Below the pieces are notes generated by a model. The model ran no database searches and was not told where the DNA came from. It saw only the letters and a list, made by a program, of their open reading frames with translations. Below are positions 7,420-15,322 of a DNA stretch of 18,037 bases, piece by piece. The DNA is taken from contig JAWOBE010000054.1 in the NCBI GenBank assembly GCA_046498185.1, positions 1 to 18,037 of the forward strand, read 5' to 3'. The position numbers and the translations under genes are program-made. The stretch is from CAYXDR01 sp046498185. GTDB taxonomy: Bacteria; Desulfobacterota; DSM-4660; Desulfatiglandales; Desulfatiglandaceae. Position 1 is the stretch's first letter. Each line of letters begins with the position of its first letter.

Positions 7420-7902
7420 TCAAATGGCGATGTCAACCGGAATCGGACTTAGAATACCCTGCAGATCCGCCGATGAAATATCAACCAACAATCCCCGTCG
7501 CCCTGCGTTGATATATACCCGGGGAAGATCCATCACCGTGGACTCCATGTATACGGGGAGCTTCTTCAGGGTTCCGAACGGCGACGTTCCACCCACGAAA
7601 TAACCTGTGTGTTTATGGGCTGTCGCCGGTTCACAAGGTTCTACCGTTTTCACGCCGATCAACCGTGCAAGCTTTTTTGTGGAAACGTGCATGTCCCCGT
7701 GCATTAGTACAATAAGGGGGTCTTTCGATTCAGTTTCCATAACGAGCGTCTTTATCACGGCATGTTCGTCCAGCCCCAGCTTCCGGGCAGCGTCGCCCGT
7801 ACCTCCACGATCTTCATACCGATATAAATGGAATATGGTATTTACTCCGCACTTCCTGAGAAATTTCACCGCAGGGGTGGAAGGTATTTTCTCTCTGCCC
7901 AT
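7420..7902 (-). CDS. ybaK: Cys-tRNA(Pro)/Cys-tRNA(Cys) deacylase, YbaK/EbsC family
   Basis: This 160-residue cytoplasmic protein of the YbaK/ProX superfamily would hydrolyse Cys-tRNA(Pro) formed by prolyl-tRNA synthetase errors. The family-defining catalytic lysine fits Lys51 in VIKTLV, and the GGxSPxG loop is present as GGTSPFG (104-110), preceded by HTGYFV. The C-terminal RRGLLVDISSADLQ segment is also typical. Length matches the family (about 155-165). The start ATG at 7902 is preceded by GAGGA about 5 bases upstream on the minus strand. It sits alone between a HEAT-protein gene and the divergent catabolic cluster. It probably works as a single-gene unit, as no partner is suggested by context. 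Confidence 0.92.
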   Translation of the reverse strand: MGREKIPSTPAVKFLRKCGVNTIFHLYRYEDRGGTGDAARKLGLDEHAVIKTLVMETESKDPLIVLMHGDMHVSTKKLARLIGVKTVEPCEPATAHKHTGYFVGGTSPFGTLKKLPVYMESTVMDLPRVYINAGRRGLLVDISSADLQGILSPIPVDIAI

Positions 7903-8063
7903 TTAAATCCTCGCATGTCACTTTTTGGTTCATTTTTTTCAAATACCGATATGGATAACATACAAAATACGCCGTAAAAAGCATTCATTGAAAAAAACAG
8001 CTGAAAAATTTTCAGGATTCTCCCGGCCGAGCCCTTCCCGCCTGCTTATGTTCGCCAAGATTC

Positions 8064-8093
8064 TTGACACCATAAATCCGCTTACTTTATATT
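8064..8093 (+). promoter_or_regulatory. Sigma70-like promoter for the sugar-acid catabolic cluster
   Basis: A perfect TTGACA (8064-8069), an 18-base spacer and TATATT (8088-8093, 5 of 6 to consensus) predict a start near 8100 and a leader of about 90 bases before ATG 8190. It lies in the 287-base divergent gap between ybaK and the aldolase gene. No matching minus-strand promoter for ybaK was clear. Confidence 0.6.
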
Positions 8094-8189
8094 CGAGGAT
8101 ACAAACAATCTCGGATGCTTCTATCCGGATTTTGACCCCGCAGCAGTTCTTTCGTTTGGTTTTTCCTTTAACCGCTGGAGAACGACCCT

Positions 8190-8957
8190 ATGAAATTCAT
8201 CCGGGAACGTGTTTTACAGAGGGAATTCATGGCCGGCAGCTGGTGCAATCTCGGCTCGCCGATCACGGTTGAAATGGCCGCCCGAGCCGGCTTCGACTGG
8301 ATACTGATAGACCAGGAGCACGGACCAGGGGACAACATGACCCTGCTCCATCAGATTCAAGCCGCCGATGCCGGTTCGGCCCCGGTAATCGTGCGTATAG
8401 CGTGGAACGAAATGCCGAGATTCAAGCGTGTACTCGACCTGGGAGCCGCCGGAGTAATGGTCCCGTATGTTCAGACTCCACAGGAAGCCGCCGACGTGGC
8501 ATCTTTCATGCGTTATCCACCTGAGGGAGTACGAGGCGTTGCAAGCAGCCCCAGGGCTACGGGCTTCGGCCCCGATTTTCCCGAATACTTCGACGCCGCA
8601 AACCGGAATCTTCTTACGGTTGTCCAGGTGGAGACCGCGAAAGCTGTTGAAAACCTTGAAGCCATTGCTTCGGTTCCTGGAGTGGACGTTCTTTTCGTCG
8701 GTCCGCTGGATCTATCCATAAGCCTGCAAAAACCAGGGCGGTTCAACGATCCCGATTTTATCTCGGTTTTGAAAAATATCTCCGCCGTCGTAAAGTCCGC
8801 CGGCAAAGCGGCGGGGATACTCCTGCCCGGGCTTTCCGAGTTGCCGCTCGCCGTCGAGCTCGGTTTCACGTTCGTGGCCGTTGGTACCGATGGAGGCACT
8901 GTGACCGCCGGCATGAAAGAATATATAACAGCCATGAACAAATACAGAAACCACTGA
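8190..8957 (+). CDS. HpcH/HpaI family class II pyruvate aldolase
   Basis: This 255-residue protein matches the metal-dependent HpcH/HpaI aldolases, which cleave 4-hydroxy-2-oxo acids to pyruvate plus an aldehyde. Members include HpaI, the galactarate/glucarate aldolase GarL and the rhamnonate aldolase RhmA. The residues known in E. coli HpaI (His45, Arg70, Glu149, Asp175) fall one position earlier here: His44 in DQEHGPGD, Arg69 in IVRIAW, Glu148 in VQVETAKAVENLE and Asp174 in GPLDLS. The catalytic base, substrate arginine and metal ligands are therefore all present. Length equals GarL/HpaI (about 255-262). CTGGAG lies 9 bases before the start. It is first in a cluster with an Ldh_2 enzyme and two sugar-acid dehydratases, so a 2-keto-3-deoxy sugar acid is the likely substrate. 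The exact substrate is not determinable. Confidence 0.9.
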   Translation: MKFIRERVLQREFMAGSWCNLGSPITVEMAARAGFDWILIDQEHGPGDNMTLLHQIQAADAGSAPVIVRIAWNEMPRFKRVLDLGAAGVMVPYVQTPQEAADVASFMRYPPEGVRGVASSPRATGFGPDFPEYFDAANRNLLTVVQVETAKAVENLEAIASVPGVDVLFVGPLDLSISLQKPGRFNDPDFISVLKNISAVVKSAGKAAGILLPGLSELPLAVELGFTFVAVGTDGGTVTAGMKEYITAMNKYRNH

Positions 8958-9003
8958 AGATGGGCACAAATTTTAACTGGATAAATAAAAAAAGGGAATT
9001 TTC

Positions 9004-10074
9004 ATGCCCACTACCCCTACCCGCTTGATTTCGTACATTAATCTCGTGAACTTTTGCCGGAGCGCGTATGAAAAATGCGGCGTCCCTCCGGAAGAGGCAC
9101 GAATAGGCGCAGAGTATCTTGTAAAATCCGACCTTCGCGGAGTCGCAACGCACGGGGTCATGAGGCTTCCCGCGTACATCCGGCGGCTCGAAGAGGGATG
9201 GATGCGCCCGGTGATGAAACTAGAGACGCTGAGAAGCAAGGGTGCCACCTCATTTATCAATGCTTGCGGCTCCATGGGCCAGCTTGTTGCTCATCACGCC
9301 ATGGGGCTGGCCTCAAAGCTGGCCTCTGAACACGGTGTGGGCTGGGTCAATGTAATAAACAGCAGCCACTTTGGAACCGCCGGTCTTTTCGCGATGAGGG
9401 CGCTGGAAAATAATTTCATCGGATACCTCTGTTCAAACTCCGCCCCCCAAATGGCTCCATACGGCGGCAGAAAAAAAATAATCGGAAACAATCCTCTCGC
9501 ATACGCATTCCCGGCGGGTTCCCGTCCGCCAATAGTGCTCGATTTTTCGTGCTCCACCGTATCAGTAGGCAGGGTCATCCTTAATGCGAAAAAAGGCGTT
9601 TCAATTCCTCAGGGCTGGGCCGTGGATGCGAAGGGCCGCCCTACCACGGATCCGACTGATGTAAGCGAAGGCGGTGGAAGCCTGCTCCCCATGGCTGCGC
9701 ATAAAGGCTACGGCCTCGCCGTAGCCCATGAAATCATGACCGCCGTACTCGGCGGCGGCCGCTGGACCATGCATATAAACGACATCTACAAACCCGCCCC
9801 GGACGGCATACAGGGCACATGTCATTCTTTTATGGCACTGGACCCGGAATGTTTCGTAGGCAAGGAGGAATTCATCAAAGGGGTGACGCGCTACATCGAT
9901 GCTGTAAAAGCAAGCCCGACAGCCGAAGGCTGCACTGAAATACTTTATCCCGGGGAACGCTCCGCCCGGATATCAACCGAACGCCTTGACTCCGGCATCC
10001 CTATACCCGAAGCTGTTGCAAGTGAACTGCAGAACCTGGCCAAACGGCTGGGAGTGATGTTGGGCTTCGAATAA
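9004..10074 (+). CDS. Ldh_2 family (malate/L-lactate/sulfolactate dehydrogenase-like) oxidoreductase
   Basis: This 356-residue cytoplasmic enzyme belongs to the NAD(P)-dependent Ldh_2 family (YlbC/ComC/YiaK/DpkA type), unrelated to Rossmann-fold lactate dehydrogenases. Visible family motifs are SDLRGVATHGVMRL (42-55), NSSHFGTAG (119-127, with the likely catalytic His122), GNNPLAYAFPA (161-171) and HKGYGLA (233-239). Members reduce or oxidise 2-hydroxy/2-keto acids, including malate, ureidoglycolate, 2,3-diketogulonate and (R)-sulfolactate, so substrate cannot be assigned by family. AAAGGGA lies about 6 bases before ATG 9004, and the gap after the aldolase gene is 46 bases, consistent with one transcript. 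It could process the aldehyde-derived C3 acid produced by the aldolase, or act on the pathway's entry acid. Confidence 0.88.
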   Translation: MPTTPTRLISYINLVNFCRSAYEKCGVPPEEARIGAEYLVKSDLRGVATHGVMRLPAYIRRLEEGWMRPVMKLETLRSKGATSFINACGSMGQLVAHHAMGLASKLASEHGVGWVNVINSSHFGTAGLFAMRALENNFIGYLCSNSAPQMAPYGGRKKIIGNNPLAYAFPAGSRPPIVLDFSCSTVSVGRVILNAKKGVSIPQGWAVDAKGRPTTDPTDVSEGGGSLLPMAAHKGYGLAVAHEIMTAVLGGGRWTMHINDIYKPAPDGIQGTCHSFMALDPECFVGKEEFIKGVTRYIDAVKASPTAEGCTEILYPGERSARISTERLDSGIPIPEAVASELQNLAKRLGVMLGFE

Positions 10075-10103
10075 AGGCGGAAAACGCATCCATTCAATCT
10101 TTG

Positions 10104-10250
10104 ATGGGATCGTAAAAAGTCAAAACAACCCTATCCCTCGGGGTCGCTGTCGGCATCGGTCTCGGACGTTGATCGGCGGCCTTTTCGACCCCGATACCGA
10201 TCCCGACCCCGAGGCCGATAAGGCGGATATGGTACTTTTTACGAAGCCAT
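10104..10250. repeat. GGGGTC-rich inverted repeat element, copy B (MITE-like)
   Basis: Outer termini 10104-10120 and 10234-10250 are inverted repeats with 15 of 17 matches, including a perfect CGTAAAAAGT/ACTTTTTACG. An inner pair, CCTCGGGGTCG (10136-10146) and CGACCCCGAGG (10204-10214), is also perfectly inverted. The stretch from 10120 is clearly homologous to copy A at 80-166. The short sequence ATCTTT occurs one base outside each end (10097-10102 and 10252-10257), a possible 6-base target duplication, though this may be chance. No coding capacity was seen. It sits between the Ldh_2 and IlvD genes and fills most of their 220-base gap. Confidence 0.75.
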
Positions 10251-10294
10251 TATCTTTTATTTTTATCACGGATGACAGGCAGGAGAAAAAATAA

Positions 10295-11980
10295 ATGAGA
10301 GACTATGTATCTATCACCAAGAAAACACGCAGTCGGTTACTGGTGGAAGGCCCTCATAAAGCCGGTGAACGGGCTCACCTCCGCTCTCTCGGCCTTTCGG
10401 GAGACGATCTCAATCGGCCGTTCATTGCAATAGCCAATTCTTTCAACGAGGCCCATCCAGGACATGTGCACCTGCGCGGATTAGCCGAAGAAGTGAAAAG
10501 AGGTATTTTTCAGGCCGGAGGTATCGCTTTTGAATTCAACACGATAGCGATTTGCGACGGCCTGACCCAGGGTCATATCGGCATGCGGTATGTACTTCCC
10601 AGCCGCGACCTGATAGCCGACTCGATCGAGCTTGTCGTCGAGGCTCAACAGATGGACGGTGTGGTTTTTATATCGTCATGCGACAAAATCGAACCAGCGA
10701 TGTTGATGGCGATGGTTCGCCTCGACCTGCCGTCGGTGATGCTCACCGGAGGTCCTATGCTGCCCGGCACTTTCAAAGGACAACCTGTCGCGATTCCGGA
10801 CATGCGGGAAGCTGTGGGTCGCTGGGTGAGCGGTGAATTGAACGACAGCGAAATACTGGAGCTTGAATGCAACGTGTGCCCCGGTCCGGGTTCCTGCGCA
10901 ATGATGGGTACCGCCAATACAATGGCATGTGTAGCCGAAATCCTTGGCCTGACTCTCCCTGGCTGCGCAACCGCTTCGGCGGTTTCTTCCCTTAAAAAAC
11001 GCCTGGCCAGGGAAAGCGGCCGGCTTGTAGTCAAGCTGATCGAAGAAGGGATCACCCCTGGCAAAATCATCACGAAAGCCGGCCTTGACAACGCTGTGAG
11101 CCTTTGCGCCGCGATAGGAGGCAGCACGAATGCGGTGCTTCATCTCCCGGCAATTGCCGGCGAGCTGGAGATTGAACTCGGTCCGGAGGATTTCGACCGT
11201 ATCAGCCGAAAAACCCCTTATCTTACCAGTATAAAACCTTCCGGCCCCTATACCACAGCCGATCTGGACAGGGCCGGGGGAGTGCCGGCCCTGATCAAGA
11301 GGCTTCTTCCGGTGCTGAACGCAGATGAGAAAAACCTTTTGGGTGAAACCCTCACCCAGATCGCCGCACGGGCCGAAGTGCGAGACCAGGAGGTAATAAG
11401 GCCGCTCGACAATCCCGTGCGCAAACAGGGTTCTTACGCTGTCCTCAAAGGAAACCTGGCACCGGAGGGAGCTGTTGTCAAAATATCGGGAGTTGCGCCT
11501 GAAATGATGCGGCATTCGGGTCCTGCCAGGGTGTTCAACAGCGAAGAGGAAGCCGACCAAGCGATTTATGACGGCCGGATAAATTCGGGCGATGTGCTCG
11601 TACTGCGTTACGAGGGACCCAAGGGCGGCCCGGGGATGAGGGAAATGCTGGGTGCCACAGCCGCATTGATGGGCATGGGCCTTGGAACTTCAACGGCCCT
11701 GATAACCGATGGGCGGTTTTCCGGGGCGACCCGCGGCCCCTGCATCGGGCACATCGCCCCGGAAGCCGCGGCTGGAGGCCCCATAGCATATGTGCATGAA
11801 GGAGATATTATCAAAATCGACATCCCGGGGCGTCGGCTTGAACTGAAAGTCGCCGAGCAGGAGCTTCTGAAACGGCGGCAAAACACAACGATTCAAAGCA
11901 AAAAAGTCCGTGGTGCACTCAAACGTTATAGCCGCCTTGTTGGAAGCGTTTCCAAGGGGGCCAGGCTCGATCACGAATGA
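10295..11980 (+). CDS. IlvD/Edd family dehydratase (dihydroxy-acid or sugar-acid dehydratase)
   Basis: This 561-residue Fe-S dehydratase of the IlvD/Edd family converts 2,3-dihydroxy acids to 2-keto-3-deoxy acids. Family motifs are SCDKIEPAM (Cys129), CPGPGSCAMMGTANTM (195-210, with Cys195 and Cys201), GGSTNAV (275-281) and TDGRFSGATRG (471-481, with the active-site Ser476). The position that is Cys in [2Fe-2S] members is Gly56 in HPGHVHL, as in E. coli IlvD, so an oxygen-labile [4Fe-4S]-type cluster is likely. AGGAGA precedes ATG 10295 by about 8 bases. The UxaA-family gene follows after only 12 bases. No other branched-chain amino acid gene is in view, so context favours sugar-acid catabolism over valine/isoleucine synthesis. 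A true IlvD role remains possible. Confidence 0.88.
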   Translation: MRDYVSITKKTRSRLLVEGPHKAGERAHLRSLGLSGDDLNRPFIAIANSFNEAHPGHVHLRGLAEEVKRGIFQAGGIAFEFNTIAICDGLTQGHIGMRYVLPSRDLIADSIELVVEAQQMDGVVFISSCDKIEPAMLMAMVRLDLPSVMLTGGPMLPGTFKGQPVAIPDMREAVGRWVSGELNDSEILELECNVCPGPGSCAMMGTANTMACVAEILGLTLPGCATASAVSSLKKRLARESGRLVVKLIEEGITPGKIITKAGLDNAVSLCAAIGGSTNAVLHLPAIAGELEIELGPEDFDRISRKTPYLTSIKPSGPYTTADLDRAGGVPALIKRLLPVLNADEKNLLGETLTQIAARAEVRDQEVIRPLDNPVRKQGSYAVLKGNLAPEGAVVKISGVAPEMMRHSGPARVFNSEEEADQAIYDGRINSGDVLVLRYEGPKGGPGMREMLGATAALMGMGLGTSTALITDGRFSGATRGPCIGHIAPEAAAGGPIAYVHEGDIIKIDIPGRRLELKVAEQELLKRRQNTTIQSKKVRGALKRYSRLVGSVSKGARLDHE

Positions 11981-11992
11981 AAGGAAGGCGAA

Positions 11993-13519
11993 ATGTCCGA
12001 AACGCGGTCCACTATCCTGAAACTTAACCCTGAGGACAATGTTGTTGTCGCACTCGCCGACATTCCAGCGGGTTCGGAGCCTGCTCCAGGACTATTCTGC
12101 AAGCAGAGGATTCCCGCGGCTCACAAAATCGCCTCGGAACCTATCCCGTCCGGAGCCCCAATCGTCAAATACGGGCAGATCATCGGATTTGCGTCCACCG
12201 ATATACCGGCCGGCCTGCACGTGCACACCCATAATGTTTTATTCAAGGATTTTCCGCGTGATTCGCAGCTATCCGGCAAAACACCGTCGCAGGAAAGGCT
12301 TTCACCCGAAAAACGCGCATGTTTCAAAGGTATTCTCAGACCTGACGGGAGGGCGGCAACCCGCAACTATGTTGCAATCATACCGACATCGGCGTGTTCC
12401 AGCCAGGTGGCGGTGGATATAGCACGGTCATTTGAAAAACGAGACTTGGCGCCTTTTGCGAATGTGGACGGGGTTGTGGCACTACCCCACAAGGACGGCT
12501 GCGGGATGCTTGACAGGGACGAAGGGCTTTCGATGCTCCAGAGGACCGTCGCTGGTTACGCCGATAACCCAAATTTTGCATCCGTCGTATTGGTAAGCCT
12601 CGGCTGCGAGGTAAACCAACCGGAAGCTCTCTGCGAGATGCTTGCTCCCACAGCCTGGAAGCCGGTGGTCAGCATAGACATTCAAAAGCTGGGCGGCGCC
12701 CGTGCCGCTATCACCGCCGGCCGCGCAGCGGTCATGGAAATGCTTACAACCGCGGATCAATCAAGGAAACAATCTCTCTCCGCGGAACATCTTGTCGTGG
12801 GGCTCGAGTGCGGTGGCTCAGACGCCTATTCAGGAATCAGCGCAAACCCGGCACTGGGGGCAGCTGTTGATTTATTGGTTCGAAACGGGGGAACCGCTAT
12901 TTTGTCGGAGACTCCGGAAATATACATGGCCGAACACCTGCTTGTGCGTAGAGCCTTAAACCAGAGGGTACGCGATGATCTTCTGGATATAATCCACTGG
13001 TGGGAAACCTATACATCTTCCCGGGGACAGACCATAAACAACAACCCCACACCCGGCAACAAGGCAGGAGGCCTCACCACGATAGCTGAAAAATCTCTTG
13101 GAGCGGTGGCCAAAGGGGGGACAACCCCTCTTAACGCTGTTTACCGATATGCCGAAAAAGTCACTGCCCATGGCCTCGTGTTCATGGATTCACCGGGCTA
13201 TGATCCCGTTTCGATCACAGGGAAGGTGGCAGGAGGTGCAACACTCATTTGTTTCACCACCGGCCGCGGCAGTGTCTCCGGGTGCAAACCCTCACCTGTT
13301 CTGAAACTGGCAAGCAACAGCGACCTCTACCGAAGACTCGAACCGGACATGGATATAGACTGCGGCCCGATAGTTGACGGTGAAACTACCATCGAAAATA
13401 TGGGCCGCTATATTTTCGAAATGATCCTGGCCGCAGCTTCCGGAGCACTTACGAAATCCGAAGAACAGGGGTTCGGGGACATGGAATTTTCACCATGGCT
13501 CATTGGCGGCGTGTTGTAG
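11993..13519 (+). CDS. UxaA/GarD family dehydratase (altronate dehydratase-like)
   Basis: This 508-residue protein has the full UxaA layout: an N-terminal SAF-like domain (about 1-85) fused to the UxaA catalytic region (from about 110). Conserved motifs include GRAATRNYV (119-127), HKDGCG (166-171), SLGCE (202-206), GLECGGSDAYSG (270-281), SPGYDPVSITG (400-410) and FTTGRGSVSGCKP (421-433). Relatives are altronate dehydratase (about 495 residues), galactarate dehydratase GarD (about 523) and the two-subunit sulfolactate sulfo-lyase SuyAB. The SPGYDPV and CKP segments look closer to UxaA than to GarD. AAGGAAGG precedes the start and the gap from the IlvD-type gene is 12 bases, so they are surely co-transcribed. 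It converges on ycaO with a 12-base gap. The substrate is not resolved. Confidence 0.9.
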   Translation: MSETRSTILKLNPEDNVVVALADIPAGSEPAPGLFCKQRIPAAHKIASEPIPSGAPIVKYGQIIGFASTDIPAGLHVHTHNVLFKDFPRDSQLSGKTPSQERLSPEKRACFKGILRPDGRAATRNYVAIIPTSACSSQVAVDIARSFEKRDLAPFANVDGVVALPHKDGCGMLDRDEGLSMLQRTVAGYADNPNFASVVLVSLGCEVNQPEALCEMLAPTAWKPVVSIDIQKLGGARAAITAGRAAVMEMLTTADQSRKQSLSAEHLVVGLECGGSDAYSGISANPALGAAVDLLVRNGGTAILSETPEIYMAEHLLVRRALNQRVRDDLLDIIHWWETYTSSRGQTINNNPTPGNKAGGLTTIAEKSLGAVAKGGTTPLNAVYRYAEKVTAHGLVFMDSPGYDPVSITGKVAGGATLICFTTGRGSVSGCKPSPVLKLASNSDLYRRLEPDMDIDCGPIVDGETTIENMGRYIFEMILAAASGALTKSEEQGFGDMEFSPWLIGGVL

Positions 13520-13531
13520 GCTTTTCGGTTC

Positions 13532-15274
13532 TCAGCCGTTGTTTTCGATACTCTCCAGCCTGGCCAGGTTTTCCCTGGCGAAATCCAGCTCCGGATCCAG
13601 TTCCAACGCGAGCCGGTAATATTGAACCGCTTCATCGACCTTGCCCATATCCCTGTAGTTGGAGGCGATATTTGCATAGTCGATTCCGGATCCCGGGTTT
13701 AACTCCAGCACCTTTTGGAAACATTCTATCGCTTTTTCATGCTCCTTGAGCTTAAAATGACAAAACCCCATAAGATTGTAGATATCGGTGCGCTCCTGAT
13801 CCAGTTGCTCGGCTTTTTTCAGCACTTCGATCGCTTCCCGGTAACGCTCCAGTTCCTTTAAGCAAACGCCGGTATAGGAAAAAATCGTTGGCAGCTCCTG
13901 TTCCGGGGGATCGAGCCCTGCAGCCGCCCTAAGATGCAGAAGGGCCTCCTCAGGATCATCAATCGAAAGATACGTGAGACCCATAAAAAAGCGCGTATAA
14001 TATTTGCCTGGCAGCCGACGATCCATCTCCCGAAGAAGCGGAAGCCCCACCTCTGCACCATCGCCTCCTGCGATCATTTTAGCAGTCAGCATGCCCACAC
14101 TGGTCCCTGAAGTCCGCTCCCTGAAATGAGCCCCTGGAACGATGACATAAACCCCCGGTATTCTTAAATCCGGATTGGTTACATCAATCACCAGCACATT
14201 CAGACCCGATTCCTCCAGTTTTTCGACGCATTTCTCAATTTCTATTCGGATATTGGAATCAGACAAGTCCGGCAAGGAACGGATCGAAACGATCTTTGTC
14301 CCGCCTGTCAGGAATTCGACATCTTCAAGTGAGCCCGGTTTCGGAAGTCCGCTTGCAACATACCCGGAACCACTGTTGAAGTCCCCACCGAGCTGTGCCG
14401 CTTCGGTCAACGCCCTGACAACGGCTTTTTGTGGATCGGGGCTTGTTCCGGCGGTCCATACTATCTCGCTTCTGCGGGGAAAACTCGCTGGATCGTAAGC
14501 GACCACCCCCACGGTTGCGATTCCGGTATCTATACTCATATCGAAAAGAAACACACGGATACCGGCATTTTCAAATTTATCAAGAAGCTCTTTGGCGAGG
14601 GTATCGGTCACCGAAGCCTTGTCAATAATCGGCACGGGCATCTTTGATCGGCTGACCACCGAGGAGACATGGCGTTCAACGACTTCACAAAGGCCTTGAA
14701 GCACGGCTTCCTCGATACAATTACCAGCCGCCGAGCCGTTATACTCGTTAAGCGCAAAAAACCAGTCGAACGGTACCAGCACCTCATCTCCGGTGGTCAA
14801 ATCGGCGCCCAACGTCCATTTTACCGGGGTAATCGAAAAAAGATCGAGTGCGGAAGCTACATCGCTCGAATCATCATGAACCGAGACTTGAATCTGGTCC
14901 AGCCCTATAGCCTTTTCGTTCAACTCTTTATGTGGAAAGCTCAGGAAATTAGACTGCTCCGAGGCAAAAGTAAACAGGCTGTATCGCTCGGCCAGTTCCA
15001 TCACCGCGCTGGCTTCAGCCTGAGAGGGACTGGCGCCCTTTCCCATTTGTTTTTTTGCCCCTATCGCCGATTCAGCGTCCCTTCCACACAAACTGAAATA
15101 CACAGGAATATCGAGCCTTCCGTTGTCTATTCTTACAGCCTCTTCCAAAATATCAAGCTTTAACCTGGCGAGTTTTTCCCTGAAAATGCCGACTGTCCGT
15201 TCCGGGGCAATTGTTTTTCCAAGTTCGAAATCCTCGGTCTTGAAAGCATCTTTGAGTACTATTTTTCGATTCAT
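13532..15274 (-). CDS. YcaO domain protein with C-terminal TPR repeats
   Basis: This 580-residue soluble protein has a YcaO ATP-dependent amide-activating domain (about 20-400) followed by four tetratricopeptide repeats (about 421-456, 462-493, 496-527, 531-561). YcaO nucleotide and Mg-binding motifs are visible: SQAEASAVMELAERY (Glu87, Glu93, Glu96, Arg97), GNCIEEAVLQGLCEVVERHV (Asn185, Glu189, Gln193, Glu197, Glu200) and ALTEAAQ (Glu291, Gln294). The C-terminus lacks the Pro-rich PxPxP tail of azoline-forming cyclodehydratases. The overall plan and size recall E. coli YcaO (586 residues, helical repeat C-terminus). The start is ATG 15274, with AAGGAG 11 bases upstream; a TTG at 15298 is also in frame but lies upstream of that ribosome site. 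It lies 48 bases after larE on the same strand, so an operon is likely. No precursor peptide, tfuA or E1-like partner is seen. The target is unknown. Confidence 0.88.
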   Translation of the reverse strand: MNRKIVLKDAFKTEDFELGKTIAPERTVGIFREKLARLKLDILEEAVRIDNGRLDIPVYFSLCGRDAESAIGAKKQMGKGASPSQAEASAVMELAERYSLFTFASEQSNFLSFPHKELNEKAIGLDQIQVSVHDDSSDVASALDLFSITPVKWTLGADLTTGDEVLVPFDWFFALNEYNGSAAGNCIEEAVLQGLCEVVERHVSSVVSRSKMPVPIIDKASVTDTLAKELLDKFENAGIRVFLFDMSIDTGIATVGVVAYDPASFPRRSEIVWTAGTSPDPQKAVVRALTEAAQLGGDFNSGSGYVASGLPKPGSLEDVEFLTGGTKIVSIRSLPDLSDSNIRIEIEKCVEKLEESGLNVLVIDVTNPDLRIPGVYVIVPGAHFRERTSGTSVGMLTAKMIAGGDGAEVGLPLLREMDRRLPGKYYTRFFMGLTYLSIDDPEEALLHLRAAAGLDPPEQELPTIFSYTGVCLKELERYREAIEVLKKAEQLDQERTDIYNLMGFCHFKLKEHEKAIECFQKVLELNPGSGIDYANIASNYRDMGKVDEAVQYYRLALELDPELDFARENLARLESIENNG

Positions 15275-15322
15275 TCCACTTCTCTCTCCTTGCCACAAAT
15301 TGATCGTTTCGAGGAACGACCT

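Noticed and set aside
7925..8272. Plus-strand open frame of 115 residues overlapping the aldolase start
   Set aside because: It spans the promoter and leader region, overlaps the aldolase gene in another frame and shows no family features.
10676..11560. Minus-strand open frame of 294 residues inside the IlvD/Edd gene
   Set aside because: Long only because of codon bias of the real gene on the plus strand; no recognisable motifs.
13520..13531. Bidirectional terminator between uxaA-like and ycaO genes
   Set aside because: The gap is 12 bases and no stem-loop with T-run is visible on either strand.
14669..15163. Plus-strand open frame of 164 residues opposite ycaO
   Set aside because: Antisense to the conserved YcaO ATP-binding motifs and lacking protein features of its own.
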